Positions 1 through 13,157 are shown, numbered from the stretch's first letter. The stretch is 64,000 bases of DNA from Bombyx mori (GCF_030269925.1 NC_085109.1:9734001-9798000); one strand, 5' to 3'. The notes: generated by a model not told the origin, from the letters alone. A program made the numbers and translations.

Positions 1-489
1 AAGAGTCATCTTAAATTATAGGTATAATACGCGAAAACTTAATCTACCTTTTCTTATTCCGCATTGCCACCAACCATTGTATTCGCCATGCGAAGATTAT
101 CTTTAACAGAATCAGCGGAAGCATTCAATCACGGAGCGAGAGAGATAAGGCTTCCTTAGATGATACAGGGGCGCGGGGTACATCGGGAAGTGGCATTTGG
201 CACGGGCAATTGACGCCACTGATAGAATCGAGAGCTGAGTTTGCAGATAGTCTAGGAGTAACGATGTTTATATTATCCTTTTTTTTCTGGCCTACGTTGG
301 CGAACATGCAAGTGGCTTAAAGAACTTATATAATCTAGGGCCATGCTACTATAACGATATTGTAACCTCAGTATTTCCAGGTAGTCGAGAACATCGCGAA
401 CATTTGAGAACACTCGAGAACATTCTTCATGATTTTTTCCTTTACTATTCGCTGGTAGCCAAAAGAGGCTAGTCAAGCTTCGCATAGAC
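1..489. other. Unassigned
   Basis: No repeat of this window and no gene that I can support. A short degenerate GAGAACAT iteration lies at 390-425. A 60-codon frame on the - strand (125-307) is unrecognised. Confidence 0.4.
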
Positions 490-660
490 GAGTAGCTCAC
501 AGGCTCAATCTGAGAGAATATTCTAACACCAGCCCTAACAAGGGCAATGATTCACAGAGTCTACCACCGAATCGGAATCGCGACCCATTGAGAAGATCCG
601 GCAAGAAACTCAGTGGTTTGTGTCTATGGATTTGTTCACTCGTCGAACTCATCGTTAGCT
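490..660 (-). repeat. F1-like 3' UTR fragment
   Basis: Matches the F1 3' UTR (CTACCACCG...CGGAATCGCGACCCA, GAAACTCAGTGG) with several differences. No poly(T) is left. Confidence 0.7.
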
Positions 661-704
661 GACTTCATATTAGATACATACTACTTTATTTATCTTTTGA
701 GGGA

Positions 705-912
705 GATTTTATTAGCGACCCAGAGGCCTCTTCGGTTTCACCAGAATAGGTGGTCGAGTACGGGCTCAGCCAGCAGGGGTGGGATTTGCTAACGGCTACC
801 TGAGTGCCTCCGAACGAGACCTAGCAGCTCAAGGAAGGCTGAGTCGCGAATGCATCCACTACCGGATCGGAGCCGTGACCAGCTGAGGATATCCAGCGAG
901 AAATTCTGCGGG
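705..912 (-). repeat. F2 retrotransposon 3' UTR fragment
   Basis: Resembles the sister family F2: GCCCAGAGGCCT-like start, GGGCTCAGCCAGCAGGGGTGGG, GGAGACCTAGCAGCTCAAGG, then the shared CTACCGGATCGGA segment. Considerably diverged. Confidence 0.7.
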
Positions 913-2896
913 CAATCTATATTATTGTTTTATGTAAGGTTATATAATATAATGAAGGATGTAACTGTCACTATATTAATTTGTCGCGCTGTAAAAATCT
1001 TGTTCCAAATTCAAATGTAGGACAAAGGTACCTCGGAATTGTTTGAATCAATTCACCTTATTGTTGTTGCGCAAAAAGTCAACTACAGAATAGTTTTTTC
1101 TTTTAAATTTTATACAAAGAAAGTTTCAATTTTTAATCTGGTATTCATAATGGTAATGGCGCATAATTCTACAAAGATACTGTAGTTCATCGAGACATAA
1201 AAAAAATAATAGGGATGAAGGAACTGGCTAATATTTATCGATTGGCTACAAAAATGCAGAAACCAACGACAAGTCGGAACATTTTTAAAACGTTCTCATT
1301 GAAGAAATTGCGTTTTCAGTACCGACACAGTACCTTTAAAACAGTATAGTGACTTTTATGATTCGAACATGAATAGCATTTGGGCACTACCTCCTTGTCT
1401 ATAAGTCAGAGAGTTTGGTGTCGGCTACCCGCGACACCGCTTCCGATCTGCGCGAACGATGTCGGAGAGTCATAGATCGTATAATATACGAGTTCATTGT
1501 TTCCTTAACATGTCTTGACAATGCTGTTTTAGTTTGAGATAAAAATAATAAAAAATATAATTAAATATAAAATCTATATAATATAAAAATGAATTGCTGT
1601 TCGTTAGTCTCGCTAAAACTCGAGAACGGCTGGACCGATTTGGCTAATTTTGGTCTTGAATTATTTGTGGAGGTCCAGAGAAGGTTTGAAAGGTTAGACA
1701 AATATGAAAATGTTCGGAATTAAATAAAAATAATAATTTTGTTTTTCCTTTGATGTGTCCCCCGTCGGACGGATTCCTTTTGTTTGTTTTAAGTTTATTT
1801 TATACAATATCGATTAAGGCACAACGAAGTGTGCCGGGTCAGCTAGTTTACTATAAATATTAATAGTTTGTAGCATAACTTTATTGAAAGAAAAAAATAA
1901 AGAAAATAAATTTAATTCAGTACCGCGAACATTATAAACAAAATAGATCTCAAGGTGGGTGGCGGCATTGTGATGTTTAAGATAATCACTTAACACTAAG
2001 TCCCATCGGTGGACTAAAAAAATAGTCTGATAAAATTGATGTACCACTGACCCACCTTATTATGGGTCACCGGAGATCATAACTTAAATGTCGCAACGCC
2101 CCTTGACACATATGGACGAAGTCTTGAAAACCGACGTCAGGGTAGATATCGTACCTGTAGTCTACTGCAATTATGAGGGTTTTTTAATTGTTATTCAGAG
2201 CAAAAACAGGGGTTTCCGAAGAGAACAAAAAACATATAACTTAATCAAACAGCAGGTTGAATTTTAAATATCGTTAATTACTAAAACAACAGATGACGAT
2301 TTAAAAAAAAAAACAGATAATCCACCTGTTACTGCATCAGAATAGAGAATCGAGACGAACGCCTTTATATTTATTTATTTGTTTAAAATCATGGACGTAA
2401 TATGCAGTGAAAACAAACAAGAGTCATGAGAACATAGTTTTCTGTTTACTACAGATATATATTAAGACACCATGGACCGAATAAAAAATTTATGATTATA
2501 ATACAAATGAAAATAAATACACTAAGAAACTTTCAAAAATCGATTCTCCAAAATTTCTTAGAAAGCGTTCAAGTAAAATAAAAATGAAGCCAAAACTGTT
2601 TCTTTACAACAACCCTTTATTATTTAATATGTTACGTCCATGTTTAAGTCCGTAGGTAAATGGCATCATTAGGTTAGCCACAGGAGATGCGCAGTTTATG
2701 TCTTTATTGAACTTTTTATTGGCGACAATGAAATGTGACGTGTGATTCAGTCTTTATGGTGCACAGCTGACACCGTATGCCCCTCCAATTGCTATAAAGC
2801 TTCATATACCAGTAGTATATAGCTAGAAATAAAGAGTATGTAATCTAATCCTGAATTATTCTAAAAATAATTCGATATTTGGCCATTTTGACCAAC
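913..2896. other. Unassigned AT-rich DNA around a Helitron-like element
   Basis: Apart from the element at 1573-1846 and worn Bm1-like words near 1948-2100 (CTCAAGGTGGGTGGCGGCAT), nothing is recognised. Confidence 0.4.
1573..1846 (+). mobile_element. Helitron-like non-autonomous element
   Basis: Starts TCTATATAATATAAAAATGA, ends GCCGGGTCAGCTAG, flanked by A on the left and T on the right. Internal GAGAACGGCTGGACCGATTT is typical of this lepidopteran group. No coding capacity. Confidence 0.75.
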
Positions 2897-3031
2897 TCAG
2901 TGGTGCAGTTGTTAGTGTCTCTGACTATGGCGCCGAGGATCATGGGCAAATCCCGCATCGGGCAAACATTCTTCTCATGAACAGGTTTGTTTGCTCTTTG
3001 TCCGGGTATCCATTATGTACATACATGTTTA
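2897..3031 (+). mobile_element. tRNA-derived SINE, not Bm1
   Basis: A box-like TGGTGCAGTTGTTAGT and B box-like GATCATGGGCAAATCCC are followed by CATCGGGCAAACATTC and a tail resembling a common lepidopteran tRNA SINE. A second partial head (GTGGTGCAGTAGTTGACG) lies at 14066. Confidence 0.6.
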
Positions 3032-3251
3032 ATAGGATTGGTAAAAACCGAACGTATGAAAGAGTGTGGAACGGAGCGTTAAGATTTGAATTAGAGAAAA
3101 CGATAAGGGGAAAGAGAATGACAGAAAAAGCAAGATGGCGAAGATGGTTGAATAAGCAAGGCGTAAATTGTGTCAAATGATTTTTAAATATTATAATAAA
3201 GAAGATTTTAGAAAAGAAGAGTAAAAGTGTGGTCAACAGTGGAATAATTTT

Positions 3252-3489
3252 ACTGATGGTAGGACCTCTTGTGTGTACGCACACCCGTGCGTACCGCCGC
3301 CCTGCCTATTTCTGCCGTGAAGCAGTAATGCGTTTCGGTTTGAAGGGTGGGGCAGTCATTGTAGTTTAAAAACTGAGGCCTTAGAACTCATATCTCAATG
3401 TGGGTGGCGGCATTTACGTTGTAGATGTCTATGGGCTCCGGTAACCTCTTAACGCCAGGTGAGCTCGTCCACTTACGTAAGCAATAAAA
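3252..3489 (+). mobile_element. Bm1 SINE
   Basis: Near-complete body: GGTAGGACCTCTTGTG, GAAGCAGTAATGCGTTTCGG, AAGGGTGGGGCAG, GGGTGGCGGCATTTACGT, GTCTATGGGCTCCGGTAACC, AAGCAATAAAA. An extra ACGCACACCCGTGC palindrome sits near the start. Confidence 0.9.
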
Positions 3490-4007
3490 CAAGGTATTGT
3501 TTTCCTGTGAATCTTCACAACATATTATCTCTTAAGGCGATTTCGTTTATAATTCTTAACGGTAAACATAACTAACCCACCGCACATTTGACTTAAAAAA
3601 ACATATATATAAATACCAATGCAACCCCACAACATTTATCTTGTATTTACTATGAGCCCCTTTTGTTTCTTGGGAAGCGTGCTCACCACCTGTGACCCGC
3701 GTGACGGCCACCGGTCACATATCATTTGTCGTACACCATCGCCCTGTATATACGAAGGGAACGAACCAATAGGTGTACTTGTTCATAATGTTTCGCGTCC
3801 ACCATTAAACGCGACTGCATCGTACGGTGCCTTAATTATGTTTCCTTACCTCACGTTACCTCTGCTAGATAAGATCCGAAATCCGTTTTCAAGGCTTCCC
3901 AAATTAAATATTACAAATTGTAATACTTTCTAGTGTGCGAATATTTTAGTACAAAACGTGATGAATTTATTGCCATTTTTAGAGCGATTCACTCGTCTAA
4001 GCAATAA
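3490..4007. other. Unassigned
   Basis: A 104-codon open frame (3619-3933, +) lies here. It matches nothing I know and has no signal peptide or motif. Confidence 0.3.
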
Positions 4008-4465
4008 TCTATATATTAATACGTGAAGCAAAAATGTTGTATCCCTTTTAACGAAAATTGCGCGGATGGAGGAGTATTAAATTTTCCACACTTATAAAGA
4101 ATATAGAGAAGAAGTGCACAATGCTAATATTTTTTTAAGATAATGCATAAAAGATACATTAAATCAATAAAGAAAACATTACACACCCTACCGTGTATTT
4201 GATACAACACAAACGTATAAATATATTTTGTAAATTGTCAATTGTGAAACTTTTGTTATTCTTTAAAGTCTGTGGTCAAATTGCGTATAGATTAATATTG
4301 TTTGTCTTTAACATTATTTGTCTATAGTATAGTCTTGGCGAAATCTGTGATTATAGAAGTATAATAATAGTCTTTGACAATAGAACTAATAAGAATATTC
4401 AAACTTATAATTTCAATTAATTATAGTCGAATTTCGACTACTACTTACTAGTGGTCTCCCACTAG
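4008..4465 (+). mobile_element. Helitron-like element, family A
   Basis: Starts TCTATATATTAATACGTGAA. Near the end it has a hairpin (TAGTCGAATTTCGACTA) and it finishes CCCACTAG, between A and T. Three more copies are at 12729, 14190 and 37172. Confidence 0.72.
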
Positions 4466-4847
4466 TAAAATATAATCCTTGGTAATGTTAATAGTTGTCA
4501 ATGTAAGCTTCACTAGTGGCAGAAAATATAACAAATCCAAACTTATTGAATTTCTTTTCGCATTGGCATCTTTGACCTTTTGTATACATTTATAAAAAGG
4601 TGTAATTTCAAAAGTCCCAATCAAGATAATTAAGAATCGACCAAAAACAAAAGTCTTTTCATGTGAACGCGGCGGCGTTTTCAGTAACACGGCGGGAGTC
4701 CAGAACAAAAGAATATAAACCCTTTCGGCTTAATTTTTTTTGCTGTTAATAAAATTAAATATTCTAGGTCTATAAGCCGAGAAAATGTAATCGAGCCGAA
4801 ATCAAATTTAGTGCAAAATCACAGCTTCTATGTACATTACATTTTTT

Positions 4848-5083
4848 ACCGGTGGTAGGACCTCTTGTGAGTCCGCGCGGGTAGGTACCACCACCCTGCC
4901 TATTTCTGCCGTGAAGCAGTAATGCGTTTCGGTTTGAAGGGTGGGGCAGCCGTTATAACTATACTGAGACTTTAGAAATTATATCTCAAGGTGGGTGGCG
5001 CATTTACGTCGTAGATGTCTATGGACTCCGGTAACCACTTAACACCAGGTGGACTGTGAGCTCGTCCACTCATCTAAGCAATA
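4848..5083 (+). mobile_element. Bm1 SINE
   Basis: Complete body from GGTGGTAGGACCTCTTGTGA to AAGCAATA; the tail is short. Confidence 0.92.
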
Positions 5084-5639
5084 TGTCCTAAGTTAAAGCA
5101 ATGATTTATTTTTCAATAAAATCATTCGTTGGCACAGCAAAAACGACACAATTAAAAGATATTTTTTAAAAATAAATATAATATAAGATAGACTTACATA
5201 CGATTAAATACTAAAAATATGCAAGTAAATATAAAAGAAGTAGCAACTTGTACAGTTATATCGTAGGAGCCATATTAGATAAATAGAAAGATCTGTTTAT
5301 TTATAATAATATATTTGATATCCAATTCTCTAATATTTACAAGATCTAATTTATCAACAGCTGCGAGCCCTAAAACATGTTCATACAAGCATATTATGAA
5401 CACATACGTAACCGGTGACATTAGGGGTGTCAGCGCGCCCGCGCGCCGGGTTTTGTCGCCGGTCAACGAAGCGGAAACTGCGTATTGTGACAACCATCGC
5501 GGGGAGCCGCCGGCGACCCGCCGATTTATTTACACTGCATTTCATAATCAGAATTAATATTCGACTGAATCTGTAATCGCTTTATTCGTGAAGTTATTGT
5601 AACGTAATATTTATAGGTGGCAATAAGCATACAGTATGC

Positions 5640-5822
5640 GCGTATTCTGACGCGAAGCCGTAATGCTTTCTGGTTTGAAGGGTAGGACCGTTGTATACTG
5701 TACAATTGAGATACAAACCATGTCTGATAATGGGTGGCGCCCTTTAAGCTGTTATACCTATGGGTTCCTGTAACCACCTAACACCAGGTCGTTTGAGAGC
5801 CCGCTCACCCGTTTCGGTAATA
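5640..5822 (+). repeat. Old, diverged Bm1-like SINE
   Basis: GAAGCCGTAATGC, GGTTTGAAGGGTAGG, GGGTGGCGCC, CCTATGGGTTCCTGTAACCA and AACACCAGGT keep Bm1 order with many changes. Confidence 0.65.
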
Positions 5823-5974
5823 ACAAAAGAAAAAAGTGCTTGGACTAGCTTATAGGGTTTAGTAAGAAATTATGTGAAAGACAGTCGCCCAAGGTGGGAG
5901 CTCATTAAAAAGCTTTACAAAAATCAACAACTGACGTTTTGTTGAATTTTCAATATTGGTATATTTAATACTAC

Positions 5975-6238
5975 CTGGAGCCACTGCGGTCATCCACAGT
6001 GCGTTTCCAGAGGTCATTTTTGCCACGTACCATCCGGCTATGGAATGAGCTCTCCTCCACGGTGTTTCCCGAGCGCTATGGCATGTCCTTCTTCAAACGA
6101 GGCTTGTGGAGAGTATTAAACGGTAGGCAGCGGCTTGGCTCTGCCCCTGGCATTGCTGAAGTCCATGGGCGATGGTAACCACTCACCATCAGGTGGGCCG
6201 TATGCTCGTCTGCCTACAAAGGCAATAAATAAAAAAAA
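5975..6238 (+). pseudogene. Family E non-LTR retrotransposon 3' end
   Basis: One frame reads RTIRLWNELSSTVFPERYGM then SFFKRGLWRVLNGRQRLG and stops at 6178. LWNELPSxVFP...FK is a typical C-terminal end of CR1/Jockey-like reverse transcriptase ORFs. The 3' UTR and a short A tail follow. A 5'-truncated insertion. Confidence 0.7.
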
Positions 6239-7824
6239 ACACCTCGTTGCTCGAGAGCTGACTGTCTTTGTGAAAGATACTGAGACGTAAAAGGTATTTA
6301 ATATTCTGAGTATATTCTTGTATCGTGTGTATTATCAGAAACGATGTCGAAGGAGAAAATATTAGCGTATTCCCGTAGAATGGACCACGTCTGTAACTTT
6401 TTACTCGTAATATACTTTATATTTCCCAGCTAGCACATAAGCGTGATATATCCACGCCTCTCCTTCGAATTCCATATAGGAATACGCACTTACTTTAGCA
6501 TAGTTTTCCGGTTCAGAACAACGGATTTGCTTACAACGTGCTCATCGGATGGAAGGAATCTCTTAGCTGATGGAGCCGAGATGAGAGTGACACCGCCTTT
6601 ATCTGAGGGTAGCGACACGCTGAGCAGTCAGAAAACGAGGTCGTATCTATTGTTTCTGAAAGACTAGAGGGCTCTCAAACTAAAAATAAACAAAGGGTGG
6701 CTTTTTGATTGCAGTAGGACGTTATAGGTATTATATTCAACAGATCCTTGTGCGATTCGCTGTATCGACCGCGGTCAATGGATAATTTTTGGAACGAAGT
6801 ACCTTATGGGACGCTGAGGAGGGAGGGTACCGGGAACCGGGAAAAAACGTCCGTAACGTCAGATTTTTATTAATAATGCATACAGTGTACGCTTAACTTT
6901 GTAATAAGTACAAAATATAACATTTTTTTTTATCATTCTTTGACTACGATCTCAGAGCGTTCGTTTGCGCAATACATTAACTCTAATGCAAGCAACCGTG
7001 AATGAAGTGTACCACAATAAGTTCGCACGTTACCGAATGACCGTGGGTTGTTGCGAAACCTGCGGTTTTATTTTCTTTATACCTCGAATAGAACCTAAAA
7101 TTAATATTTTTATAATAAGGAACTTCGTTCCTATCCGGTGTCCCACGACACCACACATCTTTTTTTTCTTTTTTTTTTAATCATTAATAGACAAATGTGC
7201 TATGGAGCCTATTTGGCGTGTTACCAGAGCTGAGACACGACGTCGCAATTTTTATTCTATTGCCTCTGTCCCAGCCTTCAAACTCGAACGCGTGAGTGCT
7301 TCTCGGCAGGAATAAGCAGGATTCTTCTATGTGCGCGCTTACAATAAACCTTACCATGAATTGGAAAAATTGCTGTCTCTTTGTTAAAATTGAGTCGATA
7401 CATTTCTCGGTTGCTGCATAACGTAGATTATTAGAGCACCCAAACAAAATTCACGTAATTCGCTGTTCCCCAGCCTTAGGATCTAATATCGTCCTATAAC
7501 CTTAGAGAATTTGTCCATCCTCTTCTACGTCATTATATTACATTCAAGTATTGAGCGTCACGAAGCAGGCTTGATTTAGGCGGACTTCTCTACTGTTCTT
7601 TTGTATTAGAAGCCGCTGTATGAAGTCGCGTGATCGTAAAAGTTCAGCATTATATGGTTCGTAAACTCTGTTCGTCCACACTCTTCAAGAGCAAGTTATT
7701 TTACCATTATTCTATGAGAATCGTATGATAACTATGTACATTAAAGTAATCATTATTTATCTACATTAAAAGTTAAATTTGCCAAACTTTAGCGCTAAAG
7801 TTCGGTTACATTCGGTTATATGAA
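6239..7824. other. Unassigned
   Basis: Mixed composition, no recognised repeat or gene; poly(T/A) tracts at 7160-7180. Confidence 0.4.
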
Positions 7825-8129
7825 GTCGTCGTGGTCTAAAGGATAAGACGTCCGGTGCATTCGTATCTAGCGACCGGTGTTCGAATCCCGCAGGCGGGTA
7901 CCAATTTTTCTAATGAAATAACGTACTTAATTCGTAAATAAGTACGTAATAACGTTCACGATTGACTTCGACGGTGAAGGAATATAATCGTCTAATAAAA
8001 ATGAAACCCGCAAAATTATACTTTGCGTAATTACTGGTGGTAGGACCTCTTGTGAGGTGTAAATATTTGGGCTCCAGTAAGCACTTAACACCAGGTGGGC
8101 TGTGAGCTCGGCCAACCACCCAAGCAATA
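7825..8129 (+). mobile_element. tRNA-headed Bm1 SINE with internal deletion
   Basis: A tRNA-like head (7825-7902) has an A box (TGGTCTAAAGGATA) and a B box (GGTGTTCGAATCCCG). A linker and the Bm1 start GGTGGTAGGACCTCTTGTGA follow, then a jump to GGGCTCCAGTAAGCACTTAA and the AAGCAATAAAAA tail. The middle of Bm1 is deleted. RNA polymerase III transcription is expected from the boxes. Confidence 0.8.
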
Positions 8130-8700
8130 AAAAAAAAACATATATTCACTGTTTGCTAGAACAAAAGCATCGCCATGAAAATAAATCTAGCACCGCGTGT
8201 CTGTTTAATATTATTACGCAATTCAACGTTTCCCATACTTCAAATAAATTTACTAAATGCGAAAGAATAAAAAAAAAACAATTACTCTTTTAATAAAAAC
8301 GTACGAGGGGTAGTCCGGGACGAAATTGTAGGTACAGCAGTTAAAAAGCGCGCGGATGTGAACATTTGTAGCAATAATTTGGGCCGCAAGCCCGAAGGGT
8401 GGGTCACGGCTGCCGTTGAAAGAATGATGCATCATCATACCAATAATAAATCACGTGTTCAATTAGAAAAATAAAACGGGCGGACGAAATTCGCTGGGAT
8501 TTTGTCGCTTCCCGTACGCGGCGCGGCTAATGTGACGTTTTCAATTGCGTCATCAGTCAGTTTCACTATTACGAACGGTTAACACTCTTGAGGTCATTGT
8601 TTCGAATACATAATTGTTCCATGTTGTTAAAATAACCCAAACCAGTTCTTAAGTTTTTGAGAGTTATTAGAAACGCAGTATATTCAAGTTGAATATCGTG

Positions 8701-9080
8701 TATTTATTTATTTATTTATTTAGACACACCAACAGCAATACACACAAAACATTCAAGCTTAAAATTAACATGTATAAAATTAAGTACTGGTATGTAAGCC
8801 AGTTACAGGCATGTACAGCAATCTCTTATAACGCACTATGACATGTTACAGCAATTTTACAAACAGCGGAAAAATAGGCTAAATTTAAATGTTAACAGTA
8901 CGACAAAAAAAGTATATTTGAAAACAACATGAAACAGATTACTAAATAAAAAAGTCGAGCGCAGCAATGCAAAAAATATAAATACATAGAACATCAGAAT
9001 GACAATCTCTCATCAATTATAAGCAAAGGAACTTATCAATGTATAAATAGACAGGCATTGTAAGGCGGCAAGGATTAATA
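8701..9080 (-). repeat. Possible non-LTR 3' end with (TTTA)n tail
   Basis: A (TTTA)5 run followed by GACACACCAACAGCAATACA. Four-base tandem tails are typical of some non-LTR elements read in reverse. No second copy here, so this is tentative. Confidence 0.3.
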
Positions 9081-9084
9081 ACAA

Positions 9085-9245
9085 CATCCCACCTATCTCT
9101 GTCGTGAAGCTAACGTGCTTACTAGTTTGAAAGGTGCATACAGCCCTAAGATAATACAACTCAGATATCGACCTCATGTCTCAAGGTAGGTGGGGTCATT
9201 CGTGTCGTGATGCATATGCTCTCCCATAACAATTAACTCACACAA
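9085..9245 (+). repeat. Old, diverged Bm1-like SINE
   Basis: CTGTCGTGAAGC, AGTTTGAAAGGTG and TCTCAAGGTAGGTGGGGTCA follow Bm1 order with heavy change. Confidence 0.55.
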
Positions 9246-9891
9246 AAACAAAAAAAAAACTAATCGTTTTTTTTATAAAATTGCAATGTTAGTAAATGTG
9301 ACTTAAACTAATAAATTTACAATCACATTACTTTGACTTTAAATTGATATATCATTTGTATTATTCTTTCTAATAAAAGCCCTATTTTTTTTAATTGTGA
9401 ATTTGGTGGTCACGAACTAAAACTATAAGTAATGACTGCGATGTGAATATCATCCTCCGTGTTTCTTTGCCCCGAAGCCAGATGATTTTTATATTGTTAA
9501 GCGGTAGTTGGGTACAGTCATTATTATCATCATTATCAATAGATTATTGCTAGCGCAATTCAATTTTCTCTCAACCTTCTACAGTTCGCTGATAGATTTT
9601 GCAACGAAAATTTCTAAACCAAACTAAAACCCTCATTTGCGCACATGAGCTGAACTCACTCAATAACTCACTCGCAACAATCGGAGCGGAGGGCGGCAGT
9701 GGACGCGGTGTGAAGCTGTATCACGTGCCACTAATACACCGGGTTGTCAGTTTAAAAAATCAAGACTATATTTGTCCGAAAATTTTCAAAGCCCAACTGC
9801 AGAATGTGGGACATGAAAAATGATATTCGTTAAATTTTAAATAAATTTACATCATAGAAATTCAACGTCCAGGGCAAACTGTATGTTTTAT

Positions 9892-10125
9892 TTATTGCTT
9901 AGATGGGTGGACGAGCTCACAGCCCATCTGGTGTTAAGTGATTACTGGAACGCATAGACATCTGCAACGTAAATGCGCCACCCACCTTGAAATATAAGTT
10001 CTAAGGTCTCAGTATAGTTACGACAGCTACCCCACCCTTCAAACCGAAACGAATTACTGCTTCACGGCAGAAGTAGGCAGGGTGCTGGTACCGACCCTTG
10101 CGGACTTACAAGTGGTCCTATCACA
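9892..10125 (-). mobile_element. Bm1 SINE
   Basis: Complete body in reverse, from TTATTGCTTAGATGGGTGGA to CACAAGTGGTCCTA-like. Confidence 0.9.
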
Positions 10126-11100
10126 AGTAAACCTGTGTCATGAAACCGTACAATAGCCTCATAGGATCATAGGTATGCATTATTCTATATAATAATGTAA
10201 ACGATAAAATATTGCCTTTAGAAAAAACATCCGTACTACGTAATGTATGAAATGTTATTGTCAAGAAAAGATGTAGAAAGTAATAAAAAATATCATTTGA
10301 TTTTTATCATTATAATAATATTATAGAACAAGTACAATATTTTTTTAAATTTCCATGAAATTTAATAATGAGCTTGCAACCCAAGTAATGAGTGCCATTT
10401 TGGTTCGTTAAGCTTTTCGCGTTTTTATTACGAAATTTAACACATTTGTGCATTCAGCCACTGACTATTTAGATTTATTATTGCAGGTCAAATATAGGAT
10501 ACAAAACATATGTCATAAATTAATGTGTAATTAATACAACAAACATAATGTTTTATCCAAAGGAATTACATATATAAAATAATATTACGATAATTTATTT
10601 AGTAAACACGTTGGCTTCGCTTCAAACACCTATCTAATTTATGCATAATTTATGTGATTTTTGTATTAGAAATATACAACAAAATTAAAAAAATTAAATA
10701 CTAAAAATTAAATAAAACGTTTCTTTAATTTTTCAAATAGCAGGAGTTGAATTATTTAAGACTAATTCGTAAAGCCTGTTCATGTCTTTCTCCTAATGAG
10801 TCAATTAACTACGGTAAACTTCTCAGCCGATGACACGAAAAATATGTCGAGAGGTGAAAGGCTCAAGGTCTATTTAGGTTAAGCAACAATTTGTCTTAAT
10901 ATGCGACATTTATCTTTGTAATTAAAGGTACGTTTTGTTTGGTATTAATTATTAATTAAGTTTACTCTCCATTCAAATAGCCGAAGATATATTTTTTGTT
11001 ATTGCAAAAAATGTCGTTTAAACCAAATGGCTTTTCACACCTCAATATAATATCAATGTCATTGTTTTATGTTATATGGATTCTTCTTCTATATAGTTCC
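10126..11100. other. Unassigned AT-rich DNA
   Basis: Nothing recognised. Confidence 0.4.
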
Positions 11101-11235
11101 CTCACTGCTGAGGATCGCGACCACATGTGACGTTCCTCCACTGTGTTCGATCATGGGTGGTATGGACCGCATGGTACATACTACCATCAAGTGCGTCTCT
11201 TACTAGATCTGACCAGATTGGTGTTCCGCCCACCA
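11101..11235. repeat. Unclassified repeat R, copy 1
   Basis: GAGGATCGCGACCACATGTG, CCACTGTGTTCGATCATG and CTCTTACTAGATCTGACC are shared with 47976-48075. Confidence 0.7.
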
Positions 11236-11344
11236 TTGCATAATTATACAAGCGGCCCGCTCCGGCTCCGCTCGGGTCTAACAAAAATTTCAACGATATT
11301 TGACGTTGTATTATTTTTTTAAATAAAAGAACACTTATTGCGGT

Positions 11345-11678
11345 ATAACTATAGTAGTTAGACATATGCTGTCGCGACACTTTTTGTAAATAATAATGTG
11401 TTCTATAAAGTAGTACATTATTTTATTATACCATCAATAGTTTTCGCAGGGCACGCGATGTAAAGAATATTTTAGGTAATTTTTTTACACATTGGGTAAT
11501 ATTTTGTAGTTTTAGTAAGGATCCCTAATTTTTTTTAAAAATGATTATAGCCTATGTTACTCGGGAATATTGTAGCTTCCAAACAGTGAAAGAATTTTTC
11601 AAATCGGTTCAATAGTTTTGGAGCCTATTCAATACAAACAAACAAACAAATCTTTCCTCTTTATAATATTAGTATAGA
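11345..11678 (-). mobile_element. Helitron-like element, partial
   Basis: 5' end at the right (TAATATTAGTATAGA). Internal ATTTTTCAAATCGGTTCAAT. The other end carries CATATGCTGTCGCG, shared with 27095. The 3' terminus is not clear. Confidence 0.6.
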
Positions 11679-11771
11679 TTGATACGTAAGCTTCATTGCA
11701 CCGATCGGGATCTCACACAGATTTTTGTATGTGAGCTTCAATTTCACAATATTAATAGCTTCGTTTGTATG

Positions 11772-12107
11772 TAGCTCTCTACGTCGCCCAAAACACGTCA
11801 TTACGGATCCTCCCGATCCATTAACGGTGCTCTTAGATACTACAAGCATCGGTCACCGTCCTCGTCGAACCCGTCGCTTGCGACGAAGGGCTCGACGAGC
11901 GAATTAACCCATAGACACAGCCCACTGAGTTTCTCGCCGGATCTTCTCAGTGGGTCGCATTTCCGATCCGGTGGTAGACTCTGCGAAGTACTGCTCTTGC
12001 TAGGATCAGTGTTAGCATCACTCCGGTTTGAGCCCCGTGAGCTCACCTACTAGTTAACGTTACGCTGAAATAGCCTCTCAAGGCTATCAGCTTAGGTATA
12101 AAAAAAA
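11772..12107 (+). pseudogene. F1 retrotransposon 3' fragment (ORF2 tail + 3' UTR)
   Basis: It encodes the ORF2 C-terminal tag (RRPKHVITDPPDPLTVLL, then a basic tail and TAA) with few changes from the intact copy, then the F1 3' UTR and a short A-rich tail. It is a 5'-truncated insertion, on the opposite strand to the intact copy. Confidence 0.85.
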
Positions 12108-12590
12108 GTATGTAGCACAAATACTTGTTGTCTTCACTACACTTAAATTTTCATCTTCAAATTTAAATTTCATTATACTAAATATAACATACAATCTGTT
12201 GACTACCAGCAATTGCTTCAATTTACGTACAGTGTTCTCAAAGCGGACACGAGTAACGTACCTACTTGGAAACCGATTGATCTTTTTAATGTGATACAAC
12301 AAAGAAGGTTTTGAATAAATGCACATAATAAATCTACCCTTTGATCCGTTGTCATACGGTATAGTTTTAAAAATAACAAGTTTTGGTATATACGACTAAA
12401 GAGATGTATAAGAACTTTTTAATTTTTAATTATGTTATAAAATTAAACAAGACTGTGATAATGAATTACTAATTAAATAACTATAAATTATTTCATACAC
12501 GCTTTATTTGTGACAAACTTAAAACCGAAGAAATATAACTAGTTTACGATACTAAGTTTTTCAACTTACATCCAGTTACCCAAATAGGTG

Positions 12591-12707
12591 TGGTAGGCAG
12601 CGGCTTGGCTCTGCCCCTGGCATTGCTGAAGTCCATGGGCGACGGTAACCACTCACCATCAGGTGGGCCGTATGCTCGTCTGCCTACAAGGGCAATAAAA
12701 AAAAAAT
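12591..12707 (+). repeat. Family E 3' end
   Basis: GTAGGCAGCGGCTTGGCTCT through GCCTACAAGGGCAATAAAAA; nearly identical to the copy at 6122. Confidence 0.85.
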
Positions 12708-12728
12708 CCTTAACGTAATAATTAATTA

Positions 12729-13157
12729 CTAGTGGTCGCCCGGTAGTCGAAATTCGACTATAATTAATTGAAATTATAAGTTCGTACACTATTATGATTC
12801 TATTTACAAAGACTATTATACTTTTATAAACACAAATTTCACTAAGACTACAATATAGAAAAATATTAATAAAGACAAACAATATTTAATCTATTCTCAA
12901 TTTGACCAAAGACGTCAAAAACAAAAGTTTGACAATAAATAAATAGTATGCATGCGTGTGTGCGTCAAATACATGGCAGTGTGCGTAATGTTTTTTTTAT
13001 TGATTTAATGTTTTTTTAGGCATAATTAAAAAAAAAATTAGCATTCGGCACTCCTTCTCTATATTCTCTATAAGTGTGGGAAATTTCATACTCCTCCATC
13101 CGCGCAATTTTCGTAAAAAGGGATATAAAGTTTTTCCTTCACGTATTAATATATAGA
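12729..13157 (-). mobile_element. Helitron-like element, family A
   Basis: Reverse copy: CTAGTGGTCGCCCGGTAGTC at the left, hairpin TAGTCGAAATTCGACTA, and ATTAATATATAGA at the right. Ends abut A and T as expected. Confidence 0.75.

Noticed and set aside
125..307. 60-codon - strand frame at the window start
   Set aside because: Not recognised; too short to support as a gene without homology or transcripts.
7825..7902. Possible tRNA gene
   Set aside because: It has A and B boxes but continues into a Bm1 body and recurs at 41372-41451; it is a SINE head, not a working tRNA.
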